Positions 10,161 to 21,930 of a DNA stretch of 64,000 nucleotides are shown here, one piece after another (the first letter of the stretch is position 1; each line of letters starts with the position of its first letter). The notes beneath the pieces were generated by a model that was not told where the DNA came from, made no database searches, and was given only the letters and a program-made list of their open reading frames with translations. A program made the position numbers and the translations under genes. This DNA is from Lycorma delicatula (taxonomy: Eukaryota > Arthropoda > Insecta > Hemiptera > Fulgoridae): assembly GCF_047948215.1 (NCBI RefSeq), contig NC_134456.1:77924515-77988514 (forward strand). The letters are read 5' to 3'.

Positions 10161-10912
10161 TCACATATGAACATATAACACATCTATATTGATCGCATGC
10201 ATTCTCAATGCTGCTGCCTTGTTTGTTCCATTGGTAATTAATGTAAATTCCGATTGGCTAAAGCAAACCTTGCTGTTCTGTAAATGAGTAAATTTTCATG
10301 GTTGAATTCAATGATTTCATATACACTTATGTTAGGTGAGATGTAAAGAACAACATTGATTAATAAAAATTATTATAATTCATGTAATATTAATTAATAT
10401 TATTGATGATAAATACTAATACAGGTTAAACAAATAAAACTATTATAATTAATTAAACTATTAATTAGAAGTAATTAATCATTTCTCCCTCGATTAGCTT
10501 AATTCGGTCCTCCAATTTTAGTCATGTTAGCGTTTTACCTAAGAGACTGACAGATCAGACTTATTCATTGCCCAGCAGACTATTACCCGCACTAGACTAA
10601 ACTCGGCGTCCGATGATACACGAATGAACGTTTCAATTCAGAGCCTAATGGATCAGAGTTTTTCAATAACTATACAAATGTGATATATATATATATATAC
10701 ATTAATAAAATAATCAATACATGCGAATCATTACGTAATAATTAGTTTTAAACCACTGCTGAGATACGGAAGAGGGAATGTCTTGTTCATTGGTTTAATT
10801 TTTATTGGCTTCTCTATTTTGATTGTATATTTACAGTAGTAACTGTATATACTACTGTATATATATTTAAAGTAGGAATTAGGTGAATTCGTAACATGTG
10901 TTACCATGCTTT
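10161..10912. other. Intergenic, no gene recognised
   Basis: Mixed sequence with a short TA microsatellite at about 10682-10699. I see no coding frame and no terminal repeats. Confidence 0.45.
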
Positions 10913-10997
10913 CGCTTTACTCAGTTTCTGACGTAAAGCGTCAGAAACTGAGGTGGACTTATGGGCTCATAAGTCCACCTTCCTTTGTTCGAATCCC
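10913..10997 (+). other. Two abutting perfect hairpins next to a tRNA B-box-like sequence
   Basis: Hairpin 1 pairs 10920-10933 with 10939-10952 (14 bp, loop TAAAG). Hairpin 2 pairs 10951-10963 with 10968-10980 (13 bp, loop GGCT). A competing 8-bp stem, CGCTTTAC (10913-10920) with GTAAAGCG (10933-10940), overlaps hairpin 1. GTTCGAATCC (10987-10996) resembles a tRNA B box, but I cannot fold a tRNA and see no convincing A box. The function is unknown; a degraded tRNA-derived retroposon head is one possibility. Confidence 0.6.
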
Positions 10998-12745
10998 TAT
11001 TAAAAGCATTACTTAGATTAGAAAAAATGCCAAACTACTGCTACCTCAAACCCAGATTGCTGCCATGAATTAACTTATGCCCCTTTTATAGTTAGATGAT
11101 ATGATTCAATTCATTCTAAGAAATTATGAAGTAATATGAAATGAACCATAAATCAATCAAATATATAACCTTCCATGAACAAAATGTTTATGTTTCTTAT
11201 AATAAATTCACAAAAGTAATTTTAATAAATTATAAAAGGCTGTTCTATATTGGTACCTCATTGTAATTCAACTATGAAGTTTGGCATCGTCTAACTATGT
11301 TAGACGTTAACCTAATTAACGTCTGAAAAAAGAGAAAAGCACTTATTCAATCACGCATTACCTCTATTCTAGCCATAATAAATATTATGGAAATTTACCA
11401 TAGTAACCTTATAGTTTACCTTAGTTTTATTACAAAAAAACTATTTATGGCTTACTAAATCAATAAAAATTAAATGTTAAAATTTTTCGTTAAGTCATCT
11501 CTATTATATACTTAAGTGAAGCACACATGTTATTCTAAGTATCGTGGGTAAAATCAGGAATGGACTGGGAAATCATGTATGTATTAATGGTTTGAAAATA
11601 AAAATTTCTCCTGTACTGCACCTCATCATTACGTTTTATAAGAAAAATAATAATAATAACCATTTCAACTTAACGAAAAATTGTTTGTCACACGTAACAA
11701 TGTTGTATTATTCAGCCTACGTTATTTTTACAATATTATACGAAAAAAATTATTTAGCTTTTTGTTTTATTTAACCTCTGTTTTTAGAATTATTATTTAC
11801 ATAAATTAATATGAATAAATCATAATAGAAATCGATAAGGATAAATTTGTAAATTTTTATAAAGATTGATTGATGCATTTTTATAGTTTATAAGTATTAC
11901 GCATCAGAGGTAGACTTTTACCTTACAGATAATTGTGATGTAACGTAGGATCTAGAAGGCAGGGAGGGTTTCATCGTTTATATTAAATAAATTTCGTTTA
12001 TTTTTAAATAAACTATAATTTTAAAATTTGTTTTAATTGTTAAAAAAAAAATTATATTATATAATATCAAACAACTTGAGCCGAAATTTAAAGAAAAAAT
12101 TAATCATTTTGACTTCTTTATTTTCAGTAAAATTCTTTTACTAATGGAACATATTGAATGAGGGTTTTCAGTAAATGTTACTGTTGTATTAGTACGACTT
12201 AGAGAACAAAGAACTTTTATTTAAAAGAAAGTAGTCGAAGCAATTTTTTTTTTATAAATAAATAAACAATTGTATAAATAATGGATAAAAGAGAGTATAA
12301 CAATGTACCTTTGTTTATATTTCGTTTACAATTTCAATAAACTTTTGATGCAGAATAAATGCAAAATAGTCTTTTTGTTACTTTATCACCTCAGTTCAAA
12401 AGAAAAAAAAAACATTACTGAATTTTAAAATATAAAGCAAATATAAGGATATAAAAATATGTTTGATATGATTTAAATGTCAAGATTCCTATTATCGGGA
12501 ATTTCTTATAAATAAAAAATATTTTCGTTTTCAGATTAATAATCTAAAACACATGCTTGGGTACAAAGAGTAAATTTGGTCTAAGGCCCCGAAAAATTAT
12601 TTTATTCATTTCTTAATTTAATATTAAAAATAATATTATATTTTAGTGGCTTATTCAACTACTGTTTTAATAGATTAATGGCATGTAAAATCTAGAATAT
12701 CCAACTTTCTTTCCAGTTTATTTATTTATTTTTTTATTTGAGGAT
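10998..12745. other. AT-rich stretch without recognised genes
   Basis: A 76-codon open run at 11544-11774 has skewed, AT-driven composition and no recognisable motif, so it is not called a gene. Nothing else was recognised. Confidence 0.45.
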
Positions 12746-12749
12746 TTTG

Positions 12750-13616
12750 AGGACAATGTAGACCTCTTTAGTCAACTCTGGTTCGTCTTTTATTTTATTT
12801 TTTTCTTAATTGCTTCCCAATAATTCTTCATTCTGTCAGAACTTGCTTTTTTAGGTCTGAACAACCACTCCTTAGTGTTTCTTTTCTTTAATTTTGAATC
12901 TGGAGTTTGCTTCTTTTAGTATTTTTATATTGTAAGTTTTGTTTCGTAAATCTTTTATTGTGATTGCTAGTTCTTACATATATTGTTTAATTTCGGTGAT
13001 CCAGGTCGGTGTTTTGGAGATTTTCCAGTATTTCTCGACCAGATTCCTGATGAGCCTGTTCAGTACTATTCTTATTATGTGTCCAAAGAAGGAGATTCTT
13101 TTCTTTCTAAAGTAGTCTAGAGCTGGTTCTACGTCTTTATGTATCTCTTGGTGTGGTATGAGTCTCCATTCTCCCCCATCAGTAAGTCGTCTTTTATTTA
13201 TGCATGTTCTTAGAATTCTTCTTTCTTTGCATCTCTGCTGAGTAGGAAATGTTGGATCTTAATTTGAAGAGTGTTTCTCTTCAGTATGATATTATTGGTC
13301 TGATTACAGTTTTCTAATGTTTGTTTGATATCTATGAGATGCATCTTTTGTTATATGTTGTTGTGGTGGTACTTTGTGCATAACTGATCTTTTACATTCT
13401 TTCTTTCCAGTTTAGTTTTTCTTTGAGGTCATGTGTGATATTTTCTCCTAAATATTTAAACCGATGAACTAGCTCGACTTTGTGTCCGTTTATGATTTCG
13501 TGGTTCAATACCAGGGAATTTATGGCCATTATTCTAGTCTTTTCATATGATATTCTTAGGTCTATTTTTCCTGCTAGTTCTTCCAATGAAGTTACTTGAA
13601 TATTAGCTTCCATTTT
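12750..13616 (-). pseudogene. RTE/non-LTR reverse transcriptase relic, C-terminal part
   Basis: Minus strand from 13613: NIQVTSLEELAGKIDLRISY, EKTRIMAIN and VHRFKYLGENITHDL, the region just after the catalytic FADD box (the palm-to-thumb KT and YLG motifs). Downstream, in broken frames: RRILRTCINKRRLTDGGEWR and FFGHIIRIVLNRLIRNLVEK, which match the C-terminal domain of these proteins. It differs from the intact element at 33.7-37.0 kb, so it belongs to another family. Multiple stops are present. Confidence 0.75.
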
Positions 13617-13899
13617 ATTTTATTTCTTTATGATTTACTTTATTATTTTAATAATAATTTTATTATATAATATAAAATAATTTATATTGGTTGCATATAA
13701 ATCACTTCGTTATACTTTATTCATTCTTAATATTTTTGGAATCTATGTCCTTTATCGTAACTATCTTTGTCTAATCAGTTACAAATTTTACTTCAAAATA
13801 TTTATTGAAAAGCCCTTTTAATTGATTTATTTTATCCAAAGGTATATTTAGGAATTGTAATTACTTTACCAAATATATGAAATATTTCAATTAATATAC
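13617..13899. other. AT-rich spacer
   Basis: No feature recognised. Confidence 0.5.
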
Positions 13900-14038
13900 G
13901 ACTGCCCAAAAAAGAATGTAATGTATTTAGGGTGTATGTACGTATGTATGTTTGTTCCACCGTAGCAGCTCCACGGCTACACCGATTTAGATGTATGACC
14001 CGCGTTTGAATTTTTACGTTACCGGGAATGTCATAAGC

Positions 14039-14072
<34 letters not shown>

Positions 14073-14073
14073 G
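13900..14073 (+). repeat. Interspersed repeat family C, copy 1, ending in a TA microsatellite
   Basis: It begins CGACTGCCCAAAAAAGAATG, continues with TTTGTTCCACCGTAGCAGCT and an ACACCGATTTAGATGTATGA block, then TTACCGGGAATGTCATA, and ends in (TA)n at 14041-14072. The same order occurs at 56298-56441 and 56573-56737. The fixed link between the unit and the TA tract suggests the microsatellite belongs to the repeat end. Confidence 0.8.
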
Positions 14074-14224
14074 ACTGTTAGCCTCTATCATTATGTGAGC
14101 TGGGCTTAAACTAATGATTCAAATCAATCGACTGAATAATATTACAAAAATGATAGAATTAAAGTTACGTTGAATAAAGTAAAATAATATTAAATAGATT
14201 TACAAAATTTCTGTTTAATAATAT

Positions 14225-14400
14225 TGGGCTTCCCGTGGGGACTGTGTGTGAGGCTAGAGTGGTGAGGTAATGCGGGCACCTCGTTCAAGGCTAGACAATC
14301 ATCACCATCAAGTGGTAACAAAGGGAGTACTCCTGGGACGCTGTTTCGGGAGGTGAAATGGGGGTGCTCTTATAATATCTCTGCAAACAATCGTAGGGTT
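14225..14400. other. GC-richer islet, unclassified
   Basis: About 175 bp clearly richer in G+C than the surroundings (GGCTTCCCGTGGGGACTGTG and following). There is no good reading frame in either direction. It is probably an untranslated piece of a mobile element; I cannot name it. Confidence 0.35.
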
Positions 14401-14927
14401 TTCAAAATTTAAAAGGGGTATTTGCTAGTCTAATACAAAATCACGATGAAATCAAACAGAACAAAAATCAGTATATTTATTTTAACAGTAAACAGTAATA
14501 AACAGTAACAAAAAGTCAGCGATGTTTTTTCGGTAGTTGTGTTTTTTATATTTATATCTTGTTTATGTTCTTCTTTACCGTTCGCTTTAAAATTATAAAA
14601 TTTTATTATGAAACAGCATTTTATTTAATTTTCTCTTGATTAAGTATAACAGGGTTTTATTTTTAATCTATTTAAGTATTTTAGTATAAATTGTAGTGTA
14701 TATTCTTCTCTTGAAGAATATAAAGAAATCGGTGTAGGATGAAAAATAATTAATTATGTAAGGTTCGCAGACCACGTAAGTTTATTTTTGATACAGGAAA
14801 TATAGAATTCTAAGAAGGTTATTTAAAAATTTTATGAAATTATGACAGAATACAGAATAAAAATTAATGCTTCAAAGAATAAATTATTCAAGAAACAATA
14901 ATCCAGTGAATATATGAGCAAAATTCT
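14401..14927. other. AT-rich spacer
   Basis: Nothing recognised apart from short AT repeats. Confidence 0.45.
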
Positions 14928-15665
14928 GATGTGAACAATACATGACTTCCTTATTCGCCTATTAAATTATATTTAGATGTTTTTTTGTTTTTTTTATGTA
15001 AACTACGTAGATTTTTATTTTATTAAAACTTTGGATTTTTCTTTTTGTTTTGTTATTGAATTATTACTCATCGTAAACATTATTTATTTACGATGAGAGG
15101 TTTATTTTTTTTTGTTATTGATTAACAAATCAATATATCTAAATTAAAAAAAAAATTAAAATAATATATGTATTTGAAGTCTCATTCGAACTGGCGTTCG
15201 TAGTACCTTCCCCTTGTAAGATCCAAATATTTCATTAATTAAAATTTTATTTGGTTATAACTCTGGAACCAATGAAAATAAATACCACTTATGATAAATC
15301 GTTTAAAAAATCCCACTGAGGGCTTATTACTGCAGTTAAGAAAAGTTCAAAATTAAAATTTTTTTTAGATTTTCGGCTTTTTTGAACACTTTTGGTTCAG
15401 TCGATTGTAATAAAAAGGGGAGGTGCACAACTAGAGGTTACAACAGTCTTAAATCCAAGATTTCAACATACTAAGGCTAATCGTTTTTGAGTTAAGCGAG
15501 ACACATGTACAGAAAATAGTAAAAATGTATGTGCGAAAATGTATGCATGTGCAAAAATAGTAAAAATGGATTCAGGGATGTTCAAAATGATATTTCCGTT
15601 GAAATCTGAAAATCGAAATTTTTCGTCATCACAATACTTCCTTTACTTTTTACAAGGAAGTAAAA
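14928..15665 (+). repeat. Interspersed repeat family A, copy 1
   Basis: It shares, in the same order, TGATGTG…ACATGACTTCCTT, AAGATCCAAATATTTCATTA, TATAACTCTGGAACCAATGA, GGCTTATTACTGCAGTTAAG, AATGGATTCAGGGATG and TTTCCGTTGAAATCTG with 25476-26098 and, reversed, 49441-50056. The ends carry ACTTCCTT and AAGGAAGT in inverted orientation, as in a MITE. There is no ORF. Confidence 0.82.
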
Positions 15666-16654
15666 GAGCGATTTAAAAATTTTCTAATATTTATGAGTTT
15701 TTATCGAAAATAATTTTGTTTAATTTTAGGTGATTAAAATTGATTACTATTAAAGAAGGAGTAATAACAAGTTTCAAGTAATAGCCACAAAAATGGAGTG
15801 AAATTATACTCGTATCTTCAGTAATCTTAAATATCTTTTGTAGATAGATAATGATTTTAAAATATAATTTTAAAAATGTAATAATTAAATGAGAAAACTA
15901 GTCGACAATATAATTAAATTTTTTAAATTTTGAAACCATTATAATGTTTTTTCTTTTCGGTTCTTTTTTGTTACTAGATTAAAATTAAGCTAATATATAT
16001 CTCTGTGTGTATTTAGGAAGAGTGGAATTTTAATAAATTATTGAGATTAAAAGTGGTAGTGTTTGAAAAAATAAAGTTTAAAAATAAAATTTAATTTAAA
16101 AAAAAGTAGCATTTAAGTTTGTTTTATTAAAATTAATACGTTAAAAAATGTTCTTGATATGGATCTAAGAACAAGATAAAAGCTTTGGTAGTAAAAGTTT
16201 GGCTGAGAGAAGTTTGATTTTCCTGAATTCACTGGAAATGAAATGACATTTTCGTAGGGATAACGGAGATCTTTTTCTACCCTTCCCACTACCAAACAAG
16301 TAGCTCTGCACAGATTGGGGAAGGAAAGCCAGCACTCAATCTCCTTACCCTTAAAGCTAGATTTAAAAGTCCGGTTTACTGCTGGGAAAATAGATATTGG
16401 ACATTTTAATGCTTCTCCCTCAGAAGATGTGCTATTCACTTTTCTCCCATTTATAATTTCTAAACTAAATTCTGCACATTTAAAAGATATAAATCCGGAA
16501 AATAAATAACAATTTGTTTTACTTTAGTTTAATAAATTATCGTTACCGATGTCATTAATAAATAATATTTTATTCTTTGTTATTTAAAATAATTTAAAAT
16601 GTTATTTATTTTATACAAGAAATAAATAATATTTAATTATTTTTTTGTTATGAA
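15666..16654. other. Mostly AT-rich, with a GC-richer islet at 16190-16450
   Basis: The islet is open on both strands: a 108-codon run on the minus strand (16439-16113) and a 64-codon run on the plus strand (16315-16509). Neither product is recognised, and I see no donor and acceptor pair that would make a convincing exon. It may be a fragment of a host exon or of a mobile element. Confidence 0.35.
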
Positions 16655-16793
16655 AGAGCTGGAATTAACATTTATGGTCATTAGCCCGGTGGAAATTGGT
16701 AGCGTATGAAAAGATGCCATGCCTGACCGGGATTCAAACCCAGGACCTCCGCATGAAATGCCTAGTTGCTGCGTACTCGGCCACGGAGGTCGG
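16655..16793 (-). mobile_element. tRNA-derived SINE (SINE-1), copy 1
   Basis: The minus strand reads CCGACCTCCGTGGCCGAGTA (A-box-like TGGCCGAGT, as in Ser/Leu tRNAs), then a B box GGTTTGAATCCCGG, then TCAGGCATGGCATCTTTTCA and a tail with TACGCTACC. The second copy at 18062-18214 has the same order. The head keeps RNA polymerase III box spacing but could not form a working tRNA. Confidence 0.85.
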
Positions 16794-16984
16794 CTAAAGA
16801 TTATTATTATAAAAAAAATACTTTTGTTAAATTATTTAGTTTAAAAAGTAAATATATAAGTACAAAATAATATAAAAATGAGTTAAATTTTAATAAATGC
16901 CATCTTTATCGTCTCTTTTTCTCAAAAGCTCATTTTTATAAAATAATGTATTTGTTAACAATACATTACTTTATATATATATAT

Positions 16985-17145
16985 ATATAATTTTTTTATT
17001 CTCAGTTGTTTTCTTTGTCAGTTATAACTTGTATTATAAAAGTAGGCTTGCTTTGCTGAAATTCAAATGAGTGACGGAACCAGAAACCAATTCACTTTTT
17101 TTGTTCGCTCGGCGTGGAAATTATGTTATTTCTAAGAATGCTAAT
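16985..17145 (+). repeat. Direct repeat pair flanked by SINE-1 copies, copy 1
   Basis: It shares TTGTTTTCTT(T/C)G(T/A)CAGT, GTAGGCTT, AAATTCAAATGAGTGACGGA-like text and CACTTTTTTTGTTC with 17640-17865. A short insertion differs between the two. The class is unknown. Confidence 0.6.
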
Positions 17146-17639
17146 GCCGTTTTCGGGAGTGACGTACGAGTATGTGTCATCTTGAATAACCTACAGCCGT
17201 TTGATTACGGTACATAAAATATTTCTTGGTAAATCTATACGGTAGAAACTACTCTACTCAGTTTAGTAGGAAATTAAAGCCTTATTGGTGCAAGAATAAT
17301 ATCTTTACGTACATTTACTATTGAGTTAATAGTGGTTTTTAGAAACTTCGTCGTTGTTAAAATAAAGATAAATAAATAAATTAAAAATTACTATTAGAAA
17401 TAAAAACTTAAATTCAGTTATTTTATCCCCATCTGTGTATACGCTTGAGATTTTCAAATACTCATTGCTAGTAGGAATCGTTTGATACAATTCCATTTGA
17501 CGAGTAGCGATCGTTCTACAGTTAAAAGGCTATGAATATAGAAACATCATTGGCGTTCTGCTCAAACACATTAACCTCTGTAAGAGGTTTTTTTTTTGGA
17601 TAGGTTTTGAAACTATTTACAAGTTACCTTCTTTTAATT
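17146..17639. other. Spacer without recognised features
   Basis: Moderately AT-rich. No frame or repeat recognised. Confidence 0.45.
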
Positions 17640-17865
17640 TATTTCCAGTTTGTTGTTTTCTTCGACAGTAACAATTTTCGTTATAAAGGAAGCCCTGTGA
17701 TGAATAGATAAAGGTGTTAGTTAGGGCAAAATGTATTTTTCTCTTGTATTACAGTAGGCTTTTTTGTTGAAATGCAAATGAGTAACGGAACAGTAAATCA
17801 TTTCAATATTCACTTTTTTTGTTCACTTCGCATGAAAACTATATTATTTCTAAATAATTATTTGT
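17640..17865 (+). repeat. Direct repeat pair, copy 2
   Basis: Second copy of the unit at 16985-17145, with extra sequence after the first 50 bp (GGAAGCCCTGTGATGAATAG and following). Confidence 0.6.
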
Positions 17866-18061
17866 TATGTAATTTTTATTTGTTTTACCTCCGTTGATAA
17901 AATACATATATAATGTTTTATAGAACTCTATTATAACAATTAAAAAAATCAATTAATAAATAATTATGATACAATTATTTATGCGTCGTAATAATATTGA
18001 TTTTAAAATATATAAAATCAATTAATATGTTCCAATTGACCTTAAAAATTTTTTTTTCTTT

Positions 18062-18214
18062 TAACCTCCGGCACCATCGTTCAGGTATTGCTTCGGAGGA
18101 TTAGATGAATGAAAATTTTTGTAGCGTGTGAAAAATGCCATGCGTGACCGGGATTCAAACTCGGGACCTCCGGATGATAGGCCGAAACGCTACCACTCGC
18201 ACCATGGAGGTCGG
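18062..18214 (-). mobile_element. tRNA-derived SINE (SINE-1), copy 2
   Basis: The minus strand reads CCGACCTCCATGGTGCGAGT (A box TGGTGCGAGTGG), then B box GAGTTTGAATCCCGG, then TCACGCATGGCATTTTTCAC, ACGCTACAAAAATTTTC and a tail. It aligns well with 16655-16793, with a longer tail on this copy. Confidence 0.87.
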
Positions 18215-20060
18215 CAACAAATTTTTTAATTCTAGTAAAATAAATCAACTTTTATTTTTTATATCGTAATTACATTTGTATTCGTTATTTTAAAATGTTT
18301 TATGTTCGGTTTTGTATTTGAAATAAAGATAAAAGTTATAAAAACTTCACATGTGCCTATAGTAGCTTTTTCTAAATTTTAAGTAAAATTTTTAAAATAT
18401 TTAAGAAACGCCCGAAAATAATATAAGTGTCTGAAAATATTGAAGAACCGAAAACCTGTTTAGGCAGAGGTAAATATTTTATAACGTTTATCTTAAAATA
18501 AAGTATGCTACATCGACTTAAAGAAAAAAAAATTAAATAAAAAATTTGTTTAAAATTCCATAAAGTTACCAAAATTATTTTTTCTTGTAACTCTAGAAAC
18601 ATTAATGATCTCCAATTAACTCTCTAATTTATCAGAAGCTACTGTAATTATAAAAATTTTCTCTTAGTTGAAGCAGTGTATAAAGTTCCCCATTATTTAA
18701 CAAAAGTCTGGAACATATTGATTTTTTGCTTCACACTATCTGTTATAGTCTCTCTAATAATTATGATGAACGTAATAAAAATGTATTTGCAAATGGAACC
18801 AGTCATCTGCTTAATATGAAAGGAATTATTTGACTATATAGATAGTCCTTATGGGTAAATAAGTTAATGTGTTACTTGGAAGGTTTGACTATCACCTTAG
18901 TTTCTGTAGGATTGACATGCTGATATGCAATCATATATTTGGAAAAGTAAAGAAATTAATGGGGAACCAATTATTCCCATTTTTCCTTAATAGGCCTGGC
19001 ATGGGATGCTTTTTGAGAACAGTTATGTTACTTTTTAGTGAATTGTGGCAACATTTACTTATTTAGTGACTTGTAATATTTTAGGCTCTTTATTACCAAT
19101 ACGGTAATGGTTACACTGACCATTGCAGTAAATCTATACATAAACACAGAGTGTTTCTGAAATGGTGAGCTGGCTATACTTTTTCGGATTCTACTTGTAA
19201 AATTAAACAGAAAATATCCTTAGAAAAAATGTCAATTTCTCCTTCGTTTCCCCCCTGTCCGCCATTTTGTTATTTTTATATAATAATTTATATTTCAAGT
19301 GGATAGAAGAATCACTTGAAATATAACTGGTCTACTTTTGTGATTTTTTTTCTATACTGGTGTCATATTTAATTGAACGAGTATAATTATGCTTAGATAA
19401 TTGTTTCATTCGTCGGTTTAATTTTAATTTTTAAATTAGAAAGGGTTCATGTTAGAAATTCTGTGGTTACTAATATTTAAGGAAGTTTTACTATGAAATT
19501 TATTAGATGGGCGAATTGTGACTTGGGTGAAAACTACTGAGCTATTGTTCTATGAAAGATAGTAAGGGCGACATTGCCGGGAGGTAATAATCTCACCCCT
19601 TGAAAGGATCGCATTTACATCGTTCCTAGAAAAAACTAAATAGCTATTCTGTGAGGGACATCAAAGTTTTACTTGATAGCTTTTATTCTCTCCATATTTA
19701 TCCAGTCTCACTTTCTAAGTGGTATGTAATGCCAACATAACATAAATTACGATTTTTAAAAATATTATTTCATATCATTCTAATTTTTAAAAAATTTTTG
19801 TAATTTCTTTTATAACATCAGTTGACAGTTAATTTATTTACAATTTATTTTTTCGTATATTAAATTCACTTTTTACGTACTTTTACGCCCTAAGGTGTAA
19901 TATATTTGTGACACTGACTTTTGTGGTGCTTCTTTCTGTAGGGATTTTTATTGATCAACAGCAGTTTTATTTAATAAAATTCATCTGATTACTTTCTCCT
20001 ACCTTTTCATGTTGGAAAAATGGCAATGAAGCGAACAGTAGGCCATTTTTGCAATCCTAG
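18215..20060. other. Mostly anonymous; possible MITE end at about 19148-19270
   Basis: The part from 19148 (AGAGTGTTTCTGAAATGGTG) looks like the end of an insect MITE of the ACAGGGTGTTTC type; this is a low-confidence impression. An inverted repeat lies at 19288-19326. Open runs at 18372-18602 and 18869-19066 have no recognisable motifs and are not called genes. Confidence 0.35.
19288..19326. other. Perfect 14-bp inverted repeat
   Basis: 19288-19301 pairs with 19313-19326 across an 11-nt spacer. It is AT-rich but exact. No terminator or gene context explains it. Confidence 0.75.
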
Positions 20061-20222
20061 ATAGCAATCATAGATTCTGGATTTGCACGCAAAGAAAGTA
20101 ATGCAAAACTGCTCTCGTTTATACTCCGTGAAATATTTTACCGAGAAAAAGAATACGCAGATATGAAAAAGGAAATAGAAGCTTTGAAAAGGGAGTTCTG
20201 CATTGAAGATAAACACACGTAA
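20061..20222 (+). CDS. Possible terminal coding exon, unknown protein
   Basis: After a plausible acceptor (CATTTTTGCAATCCTAG, ending 20060) there are 53 open codons to TAA at 20220-20222, reading IAIIDSGFARKESNAKLLSF … REKEYADMKKEIEALKREF. The residue mix is protein-like, with a short coiled-coil-like charged end, and G+C is higher than around it. The frame is closed immediately upstream by the TAG of the acceptor, so it stands only if spliced. No partner exon was found and no family recognised. It could be chance or a transposon relic. Confidence 0.3.
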   Translation: MAIIDSGFARKESNAKLLSFILREIFYREKEYADMKKEIEALKREFCIEDKHT

Positions 20223-21489
20223 TCGGAAGGACTAATCATATGACTTATCTCGGTTAATAAGAAAAATGTCCCCCCTCTGAGATCTTACGATCTGCCTTGT
20301 TAACTCCACTGGCTATTCCATGAACGATGAATAATGAATGAAAGGAAGACAGGGCAATGAAAATGGACAACGAAATAAAAATTAAGTAGCTAATAGACCT
20401 CTTTCCTATTTTTTTTGGATAAAAATAAGTACGGAACGCAAGGGTGTCGGGAGATTTTGTATCACCCTATTTTTACAGAGCTTGGACAACAGTTCCTCGC
20501 TATTGGGTCTTTTTATTTATTTAGAGGGTATTTCATTTTTTTTATGATGGGTATATTTATTTTTAAGTAGTTTTGAAAATGTAGTTTTCAAGATAGATTT
20601 TAAGACTGGTATTACGTTCTGATCCTTTGGAGATCGTTTTGTGAAAAAAATATTTTTACTCCTTTCATTCTACAAGCGATTAGGAAGATATTTGAGTCCT
20701 TCTCCAGTCGCAATTCTCCTTCATTCCATCCACTGATGGCCTTTCAATGCTAGTGTCTTACAACCTCAAAGAACCGACTAGTTCAGCATTCCTAAAAAAA
20801 AAAACTTTCATACGTTTACATGTGTAGTAGTGACGTTCTTTACTTATCTAACGTTTTAAATTAAATCATTCGGCAAATTCTTTGTAAAGTGCCAGAATAT
20901 TTAAAAAAATATATTTTTATTTTACTTGATTTTTTTAAAAGTATTTTTAGTTTGCATTTACATATTTTGTTTATATAATCTTTTTGTTTATTTTAATTTG
21001 TTTGTTTTATTTTTTCTATTATATTTCTTACCATCACTTAAATCAGTTGTATTCAACCGTTTTATACCTAACGCCCACTTTTGTGTCTCTGTTAATAGTA
21101 AAGTTTTCTAACCGCCCACCGGTTCCACATTAATGGTGATTTATAAAGCAGGGCAGTAACTTTATAAAATTTATTAGGTAGAGTTACAGCAAGTTAAAGC
21201 AAATAATAATAATTACTTACCAAATATTTTATGTCGGACTTTCGCTAAGTTTGGCAGAATAAATCTTTATAAAACAACTTACTATAGTTAAATATATTTT
21301 TTTATTTATACTTTGCATACATAGAAGTATGAAGTCTGATGAAATTACATTTAATTAATTAAATTATTAATGAGATCCCTGAGGCTGATGCTGCGAAACT
21401 AAATAATGAATATCTGGCTCAATTTTTAAGGAACAGACGAAGGTCTTTTCTTTCGGAAATATTCAGGCGATTTATTTCTTTGGTCATAA
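20223..21489. other. Spacer with no firm features
   Basis: Contains a CAACCG…AACCGCCCACCGGTTCC stretch (about 21054-21125) that recalls hAT element ends, but no matching terminal repeat was found. An open run at 21367-21480 (IPEADAAKLNNEYLAQFL) is unrecognised. Confidence 0.35.
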
Positions 21490-21930
21490 TATGATTCATC
21501 ATCATTCACTAAAGGATACGCCTTGTCGATTTAGCCACGTCACTCTCATCACCGCTTCTCTCTTCAAGACACTATGTCTCTTCTCTCTTCTCTTCATAAG
21601 TAAGGTCCATCTCTTCTTTAACATTATTGATGATCGTTGCTTTCGGTTTAGCTCTAGGTTTTTTACCCAAAACCTTGCCCTCAAATATATTCGTCAAGAA
21701 CTGGTCATGTCGTAGTACATGTCCAACTAATTTCGCTCTTTTTTTCGTATAACATTTAGCAAAGACTTCCTTTCACTCACTTCTGCTAACACTTGTTCTT
21801 TTCTTTTCCTATCCACCTAGCTTGTTCTTGTTATTCTCCTCCAAATCCACGTTTCGTTTTCTTCCATTCTTCTTCTTTCCGCTTTCAAAAGCGTTCATGT
21901 ATCACACTCATAATGTAGAACACATAATTT
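21490..21930 (-). pseudogene. Non-LTR reverse transcriptase relic, extreme C-terminus
   Basis: Across two frames the minus strand reads KAERRRMEENETWIWRRITR, KCYTKKRAKLVGHVLRHDQF, LTNIFEGKVLGKKPRAKP and REAVMRVTWLNRQGVSFSE. These match in order the WCWRRM, RR-LIGH-LRH, LEG-V-GK-RGRPR and RQ C-terminal motifs of insect endonuclease-reverse transcriptases, also seen in the intact protein at residues 870-985. It is short, frameshifted and inactive. Confidence 0.72.

Noticed and set aside
10981..10997. A tRNA gene suggested by GTTCGAATCCC
   Set aside because: No acceptor stem, D arm or anticodon arm can be built around it; only the B-box-like word is present.
16700..16793. A functional tRNA (Ser/Leu type) on the minus strand
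   Set aside because: Box order is right, but the cloverleaf fails and a second copy with the same tail (18062-18214) shows it is a SINE.
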